Source: Tritrichomonas musculus (lineage: Eukaryota > Parabasalia > Tritrichomonadida > Tritrichomonadidae). From it: a stretch of 64,000 nt of DNA. The DNA lies in contig JAPFFF010000013.1 of NCBI GenBank assembly GCA_039105265.1, positions 124,001 to 188,000 on the forward strand, read 5' to 3'. A program made the translations under genes and the position numbers. Below the pieces are notes generated by a model. It did no database searches. It was given only the letters and a program-made list of their open reading frames with translations, and was not told where the DNA came from. Positions 10,855 to 21,770 of this stretch are shown in pieces (position 1 is the stretch's first letter; every line of letters begins with the position of its first letter).

Positions 10855-10889
10855 AGCTACTTTTTGAGACGAAGTCTCAAAAAGTAGCT
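10855..10889. repeat. Hairpin 2: perfect 16-bp inverted repeat with a 3-nt loop
   Basis: AGCTACTTTTTGAGAC (855-870), loop gaa, then its exact reverse complement (874-889). A perfect cruciform-capable palindrome of this length is far beyond chance even in AT-rich DNA. Confidence 0.85.
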
Positions 10890-10900
10890 GAGATAAAATC

Positions 10901-11016
10901 AAATTCATTGGCCTACTTTTTGAGACAATCAATTCAATATTTAAATACCTATTTTAATATTTTAATAAAGTTTTATTAATTTTTCAATGCATCTCAAAAA
11001 GTAGGCGCCATGAATT
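10901..11016. repeat. Hairpin 3: ~115-bp foldback unit with ~24-bp arms and poly(T) edge
   Basis: The left arm AATTCATTGGCCTACTTTTT (extended by GAGA) and the right arm, read on the other strand, AATTCATGGCGCCTACTTTT (extended by TGAGA) are near-identical. They enclose about 65 bp of AT-rich DNA. A 26-nt T run (11015-11040) adjoins the right arm. It could be a small foldback/MITE; TA sits inside both arms, so the exact ends are ambiguous. Confidence 0.55.
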
Positions 11017-11292
11017 TTTTTTTTTTTTTTTTTTTTTTTTGAAAATTACCGGTGTCAAAAAAAAACTAGTAAAAAATTAACCGAAAATTCATCTTGATTT
11101 GGTTTCATATATTTAGTGATACTTTTTGGCGTAAAGTATATGTTGAGATATTGAAAAGAAACTACACTCTTAAAAATAATTTTTATTATTATTATTATAT
11201 ATATATAAAAGCTTTGGTTTATTAAGTCTAGGAAAATTAGTCTCTCTTTAATAATGAATAGTAAATGCTTTATTCATAAATGAATTTATGAT

Positions 11293-13660
11293 TCATTCAT
11301 TCTGAATATTTTTGTGTTTTGTGAGAAAATCAACAATTTCCATGAGATCTTTTTTTTTGGCATGGTCAATTGCAGCTTTAAAAATATTCTAAATTCAAAA
11401 ATATCATAAATTGTTATACAAGCTCTAACTTCATGTTATTATTCAATTTGAATATTATGAACGTTTTCACTTTAAAATGTCTTTGATATCGATATCAATG
11501 CCATTTTGTGAGATTAATAATTTGACCATATCCGTATAACCATTTATTACAGCGACGATCAATGCTGTCCAATTTAAATATTATATCAAAATGCCATAAA
11601 TGTTTGATCCTATTAATTTTATGAACAAAAAGTAAGATTTAAATATCATTAATTTTTTTGCATTCAAATGTTTTTTTGGTTGATATCAATACCTTTATAT
11701 GATAATAATAACTGAACTGATTTTATATGATTTTTATCTACAGCATGCATAAGTGCTGTACTATTAAAAATATTATGATAAATTCCATAAATGATTGCGA
11801 AATTGAAATCCAATTAAATAAAATAATTATTGAATATTATTAATAATATTATTTACATTCAAATATCTCTTATATTAACATCTATATCATTATGTGACAA
11901 TAATAACTGAATCAATTTTGTATTACCATCTGTTGCTGCAATCATTAATGCTGTCCAATTTAAATCATCAACTAAAATACCATAAAATATTGGATGTTTA
12001 AATTGAATTTAAAAATACCCGATTTGAATATTATAAAAGTTTTATGCATTCAAATGCACTTGGCATTTATATTAGTATCATCATATTCCAATAATAATTG
12101 AACAGTTTCTATAACACTTTCCCTTATAGCATGCATTAATAATGTATAATTAAACGCTGAAATTAAATTCCATATAATAATGCATATTTCAATATCATGA
12201 AAAAAAACTGGTTTCGAATATTATAAATGATTTTAAGTTTTTAAAATGTCTCTAATACTTATATCAATGCCTTTAAAGGTTAGTAGATATCGAACCAATT
12301 CTACAAGGCCATGATCTGCAGCAACCATTATAGCTGTTAGATTAAATAATCAAATTAAATTCCATGAATAATAAAAGTTTTCAATTGAATTAAATTAAGA
12401 TTTAAATTTTATGAAATGTTTTTTCATTTAAATGTTTTGGATGTTGATATCAATACTTTTATGTGTTAATAATAATTTAGACATTTTAATATTATAATTG
12501 TATGCAGCCAAAATTAATGCTGTATCATTAAATGCTTCATTTAAATTCCATAAAAAAGATTGCGAAATTTCATTTAAAAAAAATGAGATTTTAATATTAT
12601 GAACACTTTTATATTAAAATGTTTTGGATGTTTACATCAGTACCATCCTGTGATAATAATAATTGAACAATTTCATCATTTTTATTTATAACAGCACGAT
12701 GTAATGATGTAAAATTAATCTTTCAAGTAAAATTCCAAAAATTTTAAAAAGTGTCAAAATCCAATACAAAAGTTGGATATGAATGTAATGAATATTTTTT
12801 GAATTTAAATGTTTTGGATGTTGATATCAATATTTTCATATGACAATAATAATTGAACAATTTTAATATTTCCATTTTCAGAAGCATACATCAAAGCAGT
12901 ATAATTAAATAATAGAGTTGGATTCCATAAATAATTGAATTTTGATAAAAAAAAATTATATCATAAATTTATATGCATTCAAACGCTTTTGCAATTGATA
13001 TCAATTCTTTTATCTGCCAATAATAATTTAACTATTTCAGTTTTATCTTGTTTGACGGCATATATTAAAGCAGTATTCTTAAATTTATGAATGAAATCCC
13101 AAAAATAATTCATTTTTCAATTTCACGATTAAAAAGTTAGACTTGAATAGAATGAATTTATTTGGCATTGTAATGTCTTTAATATTTATATCAATACCAT
13201 CATGTGATAATAATTCTTGAACAACATCTTTAAAACCATTAAATGCGGCTAAATGAAGGACTGTAATATTAAATATTAAATATAAATTCCATAAATATTT
13301 TTTTTATTAAAAAAACTAAATTAAAAAAAAAAAAAGTTAGGAAAAAATTTCATAATAATTTTTATATTCAAATATTTTGAATGCTGGTATCAGTGTCTTT
13401 ATAAGATAATAGCAAACGAACTATTTCTAAGTGATAATTATCCGAAGCAGTCATTAACGCTGTATAATTAAAAGTTCAGATCAAACTCCATTAATTTTTG
13501 TATATTGAAATACGATTAAATACTATTTAAATATAATTAAAATTTACGTATCTTAATGCCTTTAATGTTAACATCAATTCTTTCATCTGATAATAATAGT
13601 CGAACTATTTCTTTATAACCTTTTTCAGCAGCAAGAATTAATAATGTTTTATTTTTAAAA
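11293..13660 (-). repeat. Tandem array, ~180-200-bp unit: one ankyrin module plus one spacer
   Basis: On the plus strand the anchor gatatcaat or close variants recurs about every 180-200 bp (about 11490, 11690, 11880, 12070, 12255, 12440, 12625, 12820, 12985, 13175, 13390, 13570). Each unit has the same order: a 34-codon ankyrin module, then a spacer that usually ends TTTATGGAATTTAATTTAAT before the next TALM start. Spacers are homologous to one another, so the unit including its spacer was duplicated. Confidence 0.8.
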
Positions 13661-14917
13661 ATTGAATTGAAATCAAATAAATAACTTTATATTAAACTTG
13701 ATAAATAAAAAGTCGGAGTTAAATATCATGAATGCTTCTTATTTCAAATGTCATTAAAATCATTAATATTTCAATTATTATATCGTTTATATCAATATTT
13801 TCATTTTCCAAACAAAATTTGACGAGTGTATAATAATCATATTTACAAAAATAATACAGCATACTTTTGCATTTCGTTTTCTCAGGGAAAAAGCAATAGT
13901 TACGGCATTCAACTGCGCATTGATCAAGACTTTCTTTGAAGTTATTCTCATCATTATATTGCGGATTTTCTTCTTGAATCAAATAGTTCATAATGTAATT
14001 TGAAACATCATAAATTTGAAGCATTTAATTGATTCTTTGAGAATTGGTAAATAATCATTTTTCGGCGGTGAGATATGATTGTCTTCGAGATATTTAATCA
14101 GCTCTGCATTTTGACTATGAATTGCATAAAGCCACATGCTTGGTGTTAATTCAACGTCTCCATTTATTTTCATGTATTTGATGATTTCAATTGATCCAAA
14201 AAAAGCTGCATACTCAATTAAACTAACTTTTTTTTGTTTCATTAAAAATAGATTTGTTTCAAATTTTGACTCATTAATATAGCTTTGAAGTGATATATTG
14301 TTTTTGTTGACATAAGCACCGAATTCTTTAACTTCATTCAAGCGAATCAGTTTACACAAATAATCATCATTTTCACCTAATTTTCTTTTTTCATCAATTT
14401 CATGTGATCCATTTTTTTTTTCTTTTTTGATATTTTCAATGATTTCAGCCTTTACAAAACCTTCAAATAAATATTCAACGAGAAATTCATGGATTTCTTG
14501 TAAAAAATAATCCGGATTATTCATGTCATGATATTTAATATTTTGCAATCTTGAAAAAACATATTTATCAATCTTCATGATTCCTTCCAGAATAAGAAAT
14601 AGGAGAATTCGCTTGTTAAATTCAAAAAGCTGGAAAATCTCTGAATTGGAAAAATATTTGGTTATTTTGTCTTTTAAATACAGAATAATTTGCTCAATTT
14701 TATTATTAAAATTGTTAATGCGGCAATGATTATTACTTATACTACTTACTAGCAATAATAGTTCTTTTAATTCATGCTGATCTTCCATTATCTGTTGTTC
14801 TTTGATAATTGTAATTAAAATCTCAAAATTCTCTTCAGCACTTGAATTTTCTTCGAAAAATTCAAGAAGAGCTTTCTGAACATTTATCATTTTATCAATG
14901 CATTCTTCATAGTTCAT
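11293..14917 (-). pseudogene. DUF3447-type ankyrin locus: N-terminal domain, one frameshift, then ~12 spaced ankyrin modules
   Basis: The ATG at 14917 begins MNYEECIDKMINVQKALLEF, the helical N-terminal domain of the large trichomonad ankyrin family, open for 309 codons. A frameshift near 14,020 moves the reading into a second frame (MLQIYDVSNYIMNYLIQ) that includes a first ankyrin-like unit (CKYDYYTLVKFCLENENIDI) and ends at 13719. From 13.65 to 11.3 kb about a dozen further ankyrin modules follow, each about 34 codons and stop-free, such as NYTALMYASENGNIKIVQLL with an ending DINIQNI. Each is separated from the next by about 75-100 bp of related AT-rich spacer carrying stops. The last module ends at a TGA at 11293-11295. 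Literally read the gene is broken; the preserved modules raise the possibility that the spacers are removed (see findings). Confidence 0.75.
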
Positions 14918-15229
14918 TCTTACAGCGTTTTTTGGTTATTTCGTTTTATTTTTATTCAATTTTGAAAAAGAATTTTTGAATATTTTATGCATAAATATCT
15001 CGTAAAATATTTTAATTCTGTATAAAATAATATTTTAATTATTTTTATATTATATTAAGTTAATATATTCAAAATTGTTAAAGTTTTTATTTTTTTTAAT
15101 TCAAGATATAGCTGATTGAAACGTTTTTTATTTATTCACAAAAATTTGAGTTTTAGAGTAAAAACATTAAAAAAATAATATTCCAATATATTAAAAGAAT
15201 AAAAAATGTTTATATAATTTGTCTCTAAA
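14918..15229. other. AT-rich spacer upstream of the ankyrin locus
   Basis: No TCATT initiator is seen close to the ATG at 14917. Nothing else is recognisable. Confidence 0.35.
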
Positions 15230-15960
15230 GAAGATAGCTAAATTTGATCGAAATATGAAGTTGCCTCATTAATTTAAAACGCAAATAACTATACCTCAAA
15301 TATCATCAAGATTATATCTTTCAAATTCTTTCAGTTTTCCATGATGAATTAAAACCAGTGACATATCATTTTTAGAAAGAAGATTTTTTATTATCTTCAC
15401 AAATAAAAACTCTCTTTAAAAGAAGAATAAGCAATTGTATTACCAAATAAAAAAAAATATTCAAAAATCCTATTAATGAATATGAAAAAGACATATATAA
15501 GGAATTATCGAAAGAGAAGAAGGACAAAAATTACTATATTTTCACAAATCATAATTAACATTTTTCTGAAAAAGAATTCAAAGGAATTGAATTTAATTGG
15601 AATTTCATGAAGTATATAAAAATAGCGATTTTGAATTAATTAAAATCTATCTGAGTGAAATGGTCACAAATTCATCAAAAGTTTCCCAATGCAAAATTGA
15701 CCAAACGAATTGAATATCATCATATTTTTGAGTCAAAAACGTTCAATTCTAATCTACTAATTTATTTAATCACAAGCATTTGAAATATAAAACAAGAAAT
15801 CTAAAAAAGAACTATGTTTCGGAATAATCACCAGTCAAAACATTTTCCAGAAATTCATTCACATCAACAGAAAATAAAGAAACGTTTATTTGAAACAAGT
15901 TTGAAAGAATTAAAAGAAGGACAATGCTGTTGGGGCAAATGAATTTAAAAAGTGAATCTC
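15230..15960 (+). pseudogene. Decayed coding region of unknown family
   Basis: Plus-strand stretches with coding character appear in several frames: NEYEKDIYKELSKEKKDKNY, then HFSEKEFKGIEFN, then EVYKNSDFELIKIYLSEMVT and a tail containing KKRLFETSLKELKEGQCCW. They are broken by stops and frame changes. The region precedes F5/8C copy 1. The family is not recognised; a host-gene relic is the best description. Confidence 0.35.
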
Positions 15961-16555
15961 ATTTTCATCATCCATTTGTCAATTCAATTTTAATAATGAA
16001 AAATATTAACTATGTAAAAGTGACGAAAAAATTGGCATTTCGTGTGTATTAATATACTGAATAGCAAATCAACACAATATCTTTTTTTGGAAATGGACAA
16101 ACAATATTTGGGACAAATAAGCTGCCAAAAAGTTGTTGTCACTTAACTTAGATTGACTATAAAAACAGTCTTTTTTTTTATAAATATACTTTACTCAATG
16201 CTGCTATAATTCATTTTTCAACAATTATTCTTGATAATTACTTATTAAATAATTGGTATAACATTGATATCATATATTTGAATAATGTTTTAATATACTT
16301 GATTGAATTTGTCCATATATTAAAATATATATATATAATATTTGTTTTATTTTTAAAATAATAGAAAAAATAATAAATACTTTTAAAACTTTTTCTTTTT
16401 TTAAAGCAATATTAAACAAGATATTTATATTATTTAATAAACATGTCAAAAATTTTTTTCTCTCAATTATAATAAATTTTCTGAGATCATAAAAATTTTT
16501 ATGTTCAATTTGTTATTAAGTATTGAAAATTCAATTTCTATTCATATTGGATTAA
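15961..16555. other. AT-rich spacer, no gene seen
   Basis: No supported reading frame. The right part joins the repeated promoter-proximal sequence of F5/8C copy 1, which begins at about 16560 (TTTTCTGTGTTATTGAATAT). Confidence 0.4.
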
Positions 16556-16605
16556 TTACTTTTCTGTGTTATTGAATATTAGAAATATTTTATTATTATT
16601 TCATA

Positions 16606-16610
16606 TCATT
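16606..16610 (+). promoter_or_regulatory. Initiator-like TCATT of F5/8C copy 1
   Basis: TCATT with its A 10 nt before the ATG at 16618, within a block of about 60 bp shared with the two other copies. Confidence 0.55.
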
Positions 16611-16617
16611 TTTTCAA

Positions 16618-17226
16618 ATGATTGATAGTCTATTAGTAAACAATCTTGATCAAAGTAATGAATCAAAAGAAGGAAACACAAACTTCAAAATTATTGAATG
16701 TGAATATTTGAACAATTACAGATTTAATGGAATCATTTCATATATTAAACGAAGAACGAAAGATGTTGTCAATGGAAAAAATGACCATTTACGACTTTCA
16801 GCAGGAAGTGAAGTCCCACGTTATCCATTGTCAAATTTATTATTAAATAATGGAAATGATATTAAAAAGCCATACTATTCAGATGTAACATCTTCAGAAG
16901 AAGATGCTTACATTGAATTCGATTTCGTCAACAGAAAAATAAATTTGACATCTTATTCAATCAGAAAGATAAGCAAAAAAGCCAACCATTGTTATCCAAA
17001 GACATGGAAGATAATTGGATCAAGTGACCACCAAAATTGGGAATTGATAGACATGCAAGAAAACAACTCACAATTGAATGGAAGTAAACTGTGTGGTCAT
17101 TTCAAATGTGAAATAAACAATAAATATTACAGATACATCAGATATATACAAATCGGCAATTGGAGAAATCCACTCAATAATACACTGAAGTGTTATATTG
17201 GATTATCAGCAATTGAATTCTTTTGA
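16618..17226 (+). CDS. F5/8 type C (discoidin-like) domain protein, copy 1, 202 aa
   Basis: The protein starts MIDSLLVNNLDQSNESKEGN and consists of one domain: LRLSAGSEVPRYPLSNLL, then AYIEFDFVNRKINLTSYSIR, PKTWKIIGSSDHQNWELID and YYRYIRYIQIGNW. These are the strands of a galactose-binding-like F5/8C fold (surface/carbohydrate or protein recognition). The homologous C-terminal domain of the neighbouring gene at 17343 has the same order (WIIEGSNDEKEW, YYRYIRIHQTG), so this is a domain-only derivative lacking BTB and BACK. It is nearly identical to copies 2 and 3 but ends differently: a single base context (ttttga rather than tttgga) places the stop right after AIEFF. Confidence 0.8.
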   Translation: MIDSLLVNNLDQSNESKEGNTNFKIIECEYLNNYRFNGIISYIKRRTKDVVNGKNDHLRLSAGSEVPRYPLSNLLLNNGNDIKKPYYSDVTSSEEDAYIEFDFVNRKINLTSYSIRKISKKANHCYPKTWKIIGSSDHQNWELIDMQENNSQLNGSKLCGHFKCEINNKYYRYIRYIQIGNWRNPLNNTLKCYIGLSAIEFF

Positions 17227-17342
17227 TCAATCATGAGCTTATATTTTATATGCAAATTAATGATGGTGTAAAATGGTATATATTTTTAAATGATTTTTGA
17301 TCGTTAAAATTTTATTATTTTCCATTTATTATTTTCAATTTG

Positions 17343-18776
17343 ATGACAAAGAAGTCGTTCATACTTTCAGCCTCAGGTTTAAAAAATATAGTTCTTTCTT
17401 CTAATACAAAATCTAATTCATCATCGAATTCGAACGAAGGTGATATTTTTAAGTTTATCTTTGAAGATCAAGAAGTTAAACTGAACCGAATTTATGCCGA
17501 ATTTATTTCGCCTATTGTTTCACATATCCACCACTCAGATCCGACGATAGATTCGATTGTCATCGAAAGATTGCATGATGGAATGCTGAGCAGCGAAGCG
17601 ATTGAGAGCTTCAAGCAAATTTCAGTTGGAAACAGTATTGAAATCGATGAAAAAACAAGTCAAGAACTTCGGAATCTTTCAATTCTGATTGGAAACGAAG
17701 AGATTTTTGACCGGATGGACGATCTTTACCCGGTGGCGCTGGAAGAAGAGAAGATTTGTGAAATCATTGAAAATCTGAAATGTTTTGAGAACTTCAAGAA
17801 GAACAACAAGAAAGATCTCTATTTCCAGTTTTTGAATGATGACAAGATTATCGCCTTTATCGCGAGCCATTTTTATTGTGAAGAGAAGAGTCTCGCCAGC
17901 CTTCCGAAACCTGTCCTCCACAGAATCATCGGCAGCAGCCAACTGAGAGTTTCGAGCGAAGACTCGCTTTTTGAATTCATCAACGATATCTTTTCGAAAG
18001 AAGGCGATGATGATGATGAAGAATTGACGAAGATTCACTTCTACGAAGAGCTTGAGTTGGCTGAGCTGAGCGATGAAAAATTGTCAGAATTCGTTGACGA
18101 AGTGGGCCCGAGTGAAATGACAGGAACAATTTGGATGAAAGTGAAAGACGTGATCAAGAGACGGAATGACAAGAAAGTGTCAGGTATTCAGTCAGTGAAC
18201 CGATATTTCAGACAGAACGATCATAAAGAAAGATTGAAAGAAAGGGCGATTGAATACGATGTGAAGAGTGGCGATGGCTTCAAAGGAGTGATTTTTCATC
18301 TTGGAAATGGAAATGGAACCAACAGTGTGAAAGATGGCAAGATCGACATCAAAGCTTCATCAATAAGTAGTGGCTCACCAAGCAATGTTGTCGACTTTGA
18401 CAACAAACGAGCATCATTCACCACAAGAAGTGAGCAAGATTCTTGGATTCTGTATGACTTCAAAGAGCGAAAGCTGAAACCATCTCACTACTCAATCATG
18501 TCTGACCACTGGAACGGATCAGAAAGTGGATTTTGGCGTCCACAAACATGGATCATTGAAGGCTCAAATGACGAGAAGGAGTGGACGACGCTAGACAGCC
18601 GCCAGAATGAGAAATCACTCGATGATCGCAGCGTTTCGAAAACTTTTGAAATTCAAAATAAAAATAACGAATATTACCGATATATTAGAATCCATCAAAC
18701 AGGACCAAGCACAGGAGGCGATTATTGTCTAAGGTTTTCATCACTTGAATATTTTGGTGTTCTGCTGGAGCCTTAG
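17343..18776 (+). CDS. BTB-BACK-F5/8 type C domain protein, 477 aa
   Basis: The start is the ATG at 17343 (MTKKSFILSASGLKNIVL); the codon before it is TTG, not a start. Residues about 35-140 form a BTB/POZ-like domain (FKFIFEDQEVKLNRIYAEF), about 140-270 a BACK-like helical region (DKIIAFIASHFYCEEKSLAS, PKPVLHRIIGSSQLRVSSED) and about 305-475 an F5/8C domain (WILYDFKERKLKPSHYSI, TWIIEGSNDEKEWTTLD, YYRYIRIHQTGPS). BTB-BACK proteins commonly act as Cullin-3 substrate adaptors, with the C-terminal domain choosing the target; that role is inference here. The base composition is clearly less AT-rich than its neighbours, typical of an older, well-maintained gene. TCAATT just upstream may be the initiator. 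Confidence 0.85.
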   Translation: MTKKSFILSASGLKNIVLSSNTKSNSSSNSNEGDIFKFIFEDQEVKLNRIYAEFISPIVSHIHHSDPTIDSIVIERLHDGMLSSEAIESFKQISVGNSIEIDEKTSQELRNLSILIGNEEIFDRMDDLYPVALEEEKICEIIENLKCFENFKKNNKKDLYFQFLNDDKIIAFIASHFYCEEKSLASLPKPVLHRIIGSSQLRVSSEDSLFEFINDIFSKEGDDDDEELTKIHFYEELELAELSDEKLSEFVDEVGPSEMTGTIWMKVKDVIKRRNDKKVSGIQSVNRYFRQNDHKERLKERAIEYDVKSGDGFKGVIFHLGNGNGTNSVKDGKIDIKASSISSGSPSNVVDFDNKRASFTTRSEQDSWILYDFKERKLKPSHYSIMSDHWNGSESGFWRPQTWIIEGSNDEKEWTTLDSRQNEKSLDDRSVSKTFEIQNKNNEYYRYIRIHQTGPSTGGDYCLRFSSLEYFGVLLEP

Positions 18777-19410
18777 CTATATAATGCGATTCATTGAATG
18801 ATTTATTCAGTAAAGAAAAGTGAATTGATTAACACATTTAAAATTTTTAAAATGTAATCTTATCAATTTCGTATTTTTTATGTGATTTACAATTTTTTAT
18901 ATGTTTAGTAACTTGCTATTTAATAATGAGTTGCTATTCATATAAGAAATTGATACTTACACATACTATTCATTTTTATAAATTAGAAAGACACAAATAT
19001 TTGAATGATCATGGAATAGAACCATGGGAATCTTCTATTTTTTACGAATCAAAATTTATAAGTAATCATGTAAATAAACTATAATTAAAAAAGGAGTAAC
19101 ATTATGTCAACTTTTTAAATAGTTTAGTTTATTATGTTGATGCTTTTTTGATTCCAGTTCATATCAATCACAGAAAAATTCATTTAAAAATACTTAAAAT
19201 GCTAAAATATATAAAATATTAACAAATTAGTATACTCATTTATATTTAATATGCATAGAATTATAAAAAAGACACTGATTTTTCACCATAATTCTATGAA
19301 TATTTTAAAATAAGAAATACCAATTATAGAAAAAAGATAGATTTGCTTGAGATTTCTCTAATTGATATCAAACTTTCGATTATTTTCATACCATTTTTCA
19401 TATTTGATAT
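18777..19410. other. Spacer between convergent genes
   Basis: AT-rich, no supported frame. Confidence 0.4.
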
Positions 19411-19430
19411 TACTAGCTGATCAGCTAGTA
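19411..19430. repeat. Perfect 20-bp palindrome TACTAGCTGATCAGCTAGTA
   Basis: The sequence equals its own reverse complement with no loop. It lies between the 3' ends of the BTB and tetraspanin-like genes, about 170 bp from the latter. It could be a dimeric protein binding site; nothing more can be said. Confidence 0.7.
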
Positions 19431-19603
19431 TCAAAGGCAAAAAATGTCATTTTGAACATCGGTTCTCAAAATAACAAACCTCCGACTTCATAATTAAATA
19501 AATTATTTCATGTTTCAAAAAGGTTTAGTGATACTTCTTATTAATCAAAAAGAAAATTTGACATTTTTTTGAAAAAAAATTTTTTTTAAAAAAAAATAAA
19601 TAC

Positions 19604-20230
19604 TTACCAACCATAAGTAAGAGGAGTACTGACTTGTTCCTTTGTCTTTGAGCCACTGGATGTTTCGGTTTTCTTGCAGGCTTCTCTGCAAGCGATAACA
19701 ACTCCAATGAATATGAGAACGAATAAAACAATGAGAACAATGCCAATTATAAGGCCAAATTTCTTAACAAAGTCATCGTATTTGGTAAAGCATGATTCTG
19801 TATTGCTTTCTAGTATGGTAAGATTGGCTGTGCTGTTTGGAAATTGGCAATTAAATGATTTTTCAATATCTTCAATATCTTTATCGGAAAGCTTCCCTTC
19901 ATTATAACTATCGCGGAAGAACTTAGAGAATTTACTTCTGAATATTAAGACAATAACGGCACATGCTAATACAACTATTGCATAAGCTAAATAAATAGTA
20001 CCAAGAGCACCTCTTGCGCATCTACCTCCACAGCACGATGCGTATATTGCGAAAATTAAAACAATTCCAGTTATGCATGTTGCAACAATTAGAACAATAA
20101 AAACTGAATCATTGATTTGTCTCGCTTTACTAGATATATATGTTGCAAAGATCATAAACATAAAAGTTAAACCTATCGTGAAAATTGTAAGCGTTCCTAG
20201 GCATGCAGCTGTACAGCAACGACACCCCAT
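19604..20230 (-). CDS. Tetraspanin-like four-TM membrane protein, 208 aa
   Basis: It begins MGCRCCTAAC, juxtamembrane cysteines suited to palmitoylation. Four hydrophobic segments follow at about 11-32, 43-64, 76-97 and 160-180. The large extracellular loop between TM3 and TM4 (about 98-158) has only two cysteines (C128, C147) and N-glycosylation sites NST132 and NLT136. The canonical CCG in that loop is absent; a CCGG sits after TM2 instead. The cytoplasmic tail is polar and ends PLTYGW. This is the size and topology of trichomonad tetraspanins (TSP family), which sit in surface and vesicle membranes. The start is unambiguous. Its 3' end converges on the BTB gene. Confidence 0.8.
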   Translation of the reverse strand: MGCRCCTAACLGTLTIFTIGLTFMFMIFATYISSKARQINDSVFIVLIVATCITGIVLIFAIYASCCGGRCARGALGTIYLAYAIVVLACAVIVLIFRSKFSKFFRDSYNEGKLSDKDIEDIEKSFNCQFPNSTANLTILESNTESCFTKYDDFVKKFGLIIGIVLIVLFVLIFIGVVIACREACKKTETSSGSKTKEQVSTPLTYGW

Positions 20231-21440
20231 TTTTAAATTTACAAATTTTCCATCTTCTATTCAAAAAATTTTCGAACAAATAAATACTGAATTTTTTTTT
20301 CAATGTTCAATTCTAATTTTTTATAATTTTAGAATTTGATAACCGCCAAAGGTCGAACCCTTTTTGATAATATTAAATAACTAATCCTTACGGCCGTAGG
20401 CCGTAGTTGGAGAGTGCCGTTGTCAAATCTGTAATTTTGCCGAAACCTCTCTATTCAATTGCCACATTTTATATGGTCGATTTTGAGAAGAAATTAAATT
20501 ATATTATTTTTTCAAAATCTTTTAAATTCAATTAATATAATTATTTATTAGTATTTTTTTATTACACGTTTGATAATAAATGGAGGAGACTCTTCAGTCT
20601 CCTGAAAAAGTTATGAGATTGAAAATAGATAATTGATTTGAGCAGGCGAAGATGATTTGAGTGAGTTATGTTATGCTGATGTTGAATAAAATCAACTTAT
20701 ATAACTGCAAGGACAACCATATGCAAGTGAGATTAATTTCTGTAATAAATTAGTTTAGTTTATTAAAAAGAATTTTTTATATATAATATAAAGTATTCAA
20801 AGCAAATATTCAAAAAGTTTTAATATGACCATTTATTATTTGAAAAAGTTGCCGTTTTTTATATACCGTAATTTCAACTCCATGCGCCTTAATTCCAAAA
20901 ATCGGCATAAACTATTTAAAAATAAGTGATGTCGCCGTAGTTTACAAAACCGCCGAAGGGTTAGTTCAATTCTTTTGATAATATTTTTATTTGAATATAT
21001 TATGAATTATTTTTTGGAATTGAGTAAAAATTATAAATTATATATATATTTCCTCACAAGAATGATTGATGTAATATCATATGAAAGTTTTTTACATTGT
21101 TGGCAGAAGTTTCTTTGATAAAACATAAAAGAACATACGGTCATTTCAATTATGGATATAAGAATTGACATTTTTTTATATTTGTTGATCGTTTATCACA
21201 TCTTTGTATAAAATTTTTAAAAAATTATATTTTATTATATTATAGATTTTTTTGTGTAAGGCGTAGTAAATATGATTTTTGATAATATCAAAGAAACAAA
21301 CCATCGTACATCGAGATAGCAAACCGCGGTCCATCAAAGCAAATATTTTTAATCTTAAATACCCTTAATATTTCATCAAATTTGATGAAACGTATTTATA
21401 AACCTTAATAAATGTTTATAAAAAAATAAAAATAAAACAT
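20231..21440. other. Intergenic region with GC-richer repeat scraps
   Basis: Two related scraps occur: accgccaaaggtcgaaccct (20342) and accgccgaagggttagttca (about 20951), each followed by ttttgataatatt. A small GC-rich patch (cggccgtaggccgtag, about 20391) and a TACCGTAATTTCAA end like that of the 666-938 MITE (about 20865) are also present. These look like remains of transposable elements; no complete element could be delimited. Confidence 0.4.
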
Positions 21441-21727
21441 AATTTTTGCTGCTTCATTATCTGCCAAAATGTCTGTTATTACAGCATCAGCATGTCCTGG
21501 ATTTGCAGAACAAATATAACTGGAACCAAAGGATTCATGTCATACTGAGTATGCACGAGCAAGAAATCTCTTAAATCAACATCATTCACAGATTTCTAAA
21601 AGGCCCTTATTTCAAGGTGGAGAAAAATTTGTCTAATAAATAAGTTGAGAGGAATCTTGAGTTTGACTTTCATCTGTGACCACTTCATCATCAATTCATT
21701 CAAATCCAAATATAATATCTTCTTTAT

Positions 21728-21770
<43 letters not shown>

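Noticed and set aside
12000-13600. Standard GT-AG introns between ankyrin modules
   Set aside because: No GT is conserved at the module end and no AG at the next start; where the sequence tacag occurs it is coding (codon for Tyr-Thr-Ala) and varies to tactg in other units.
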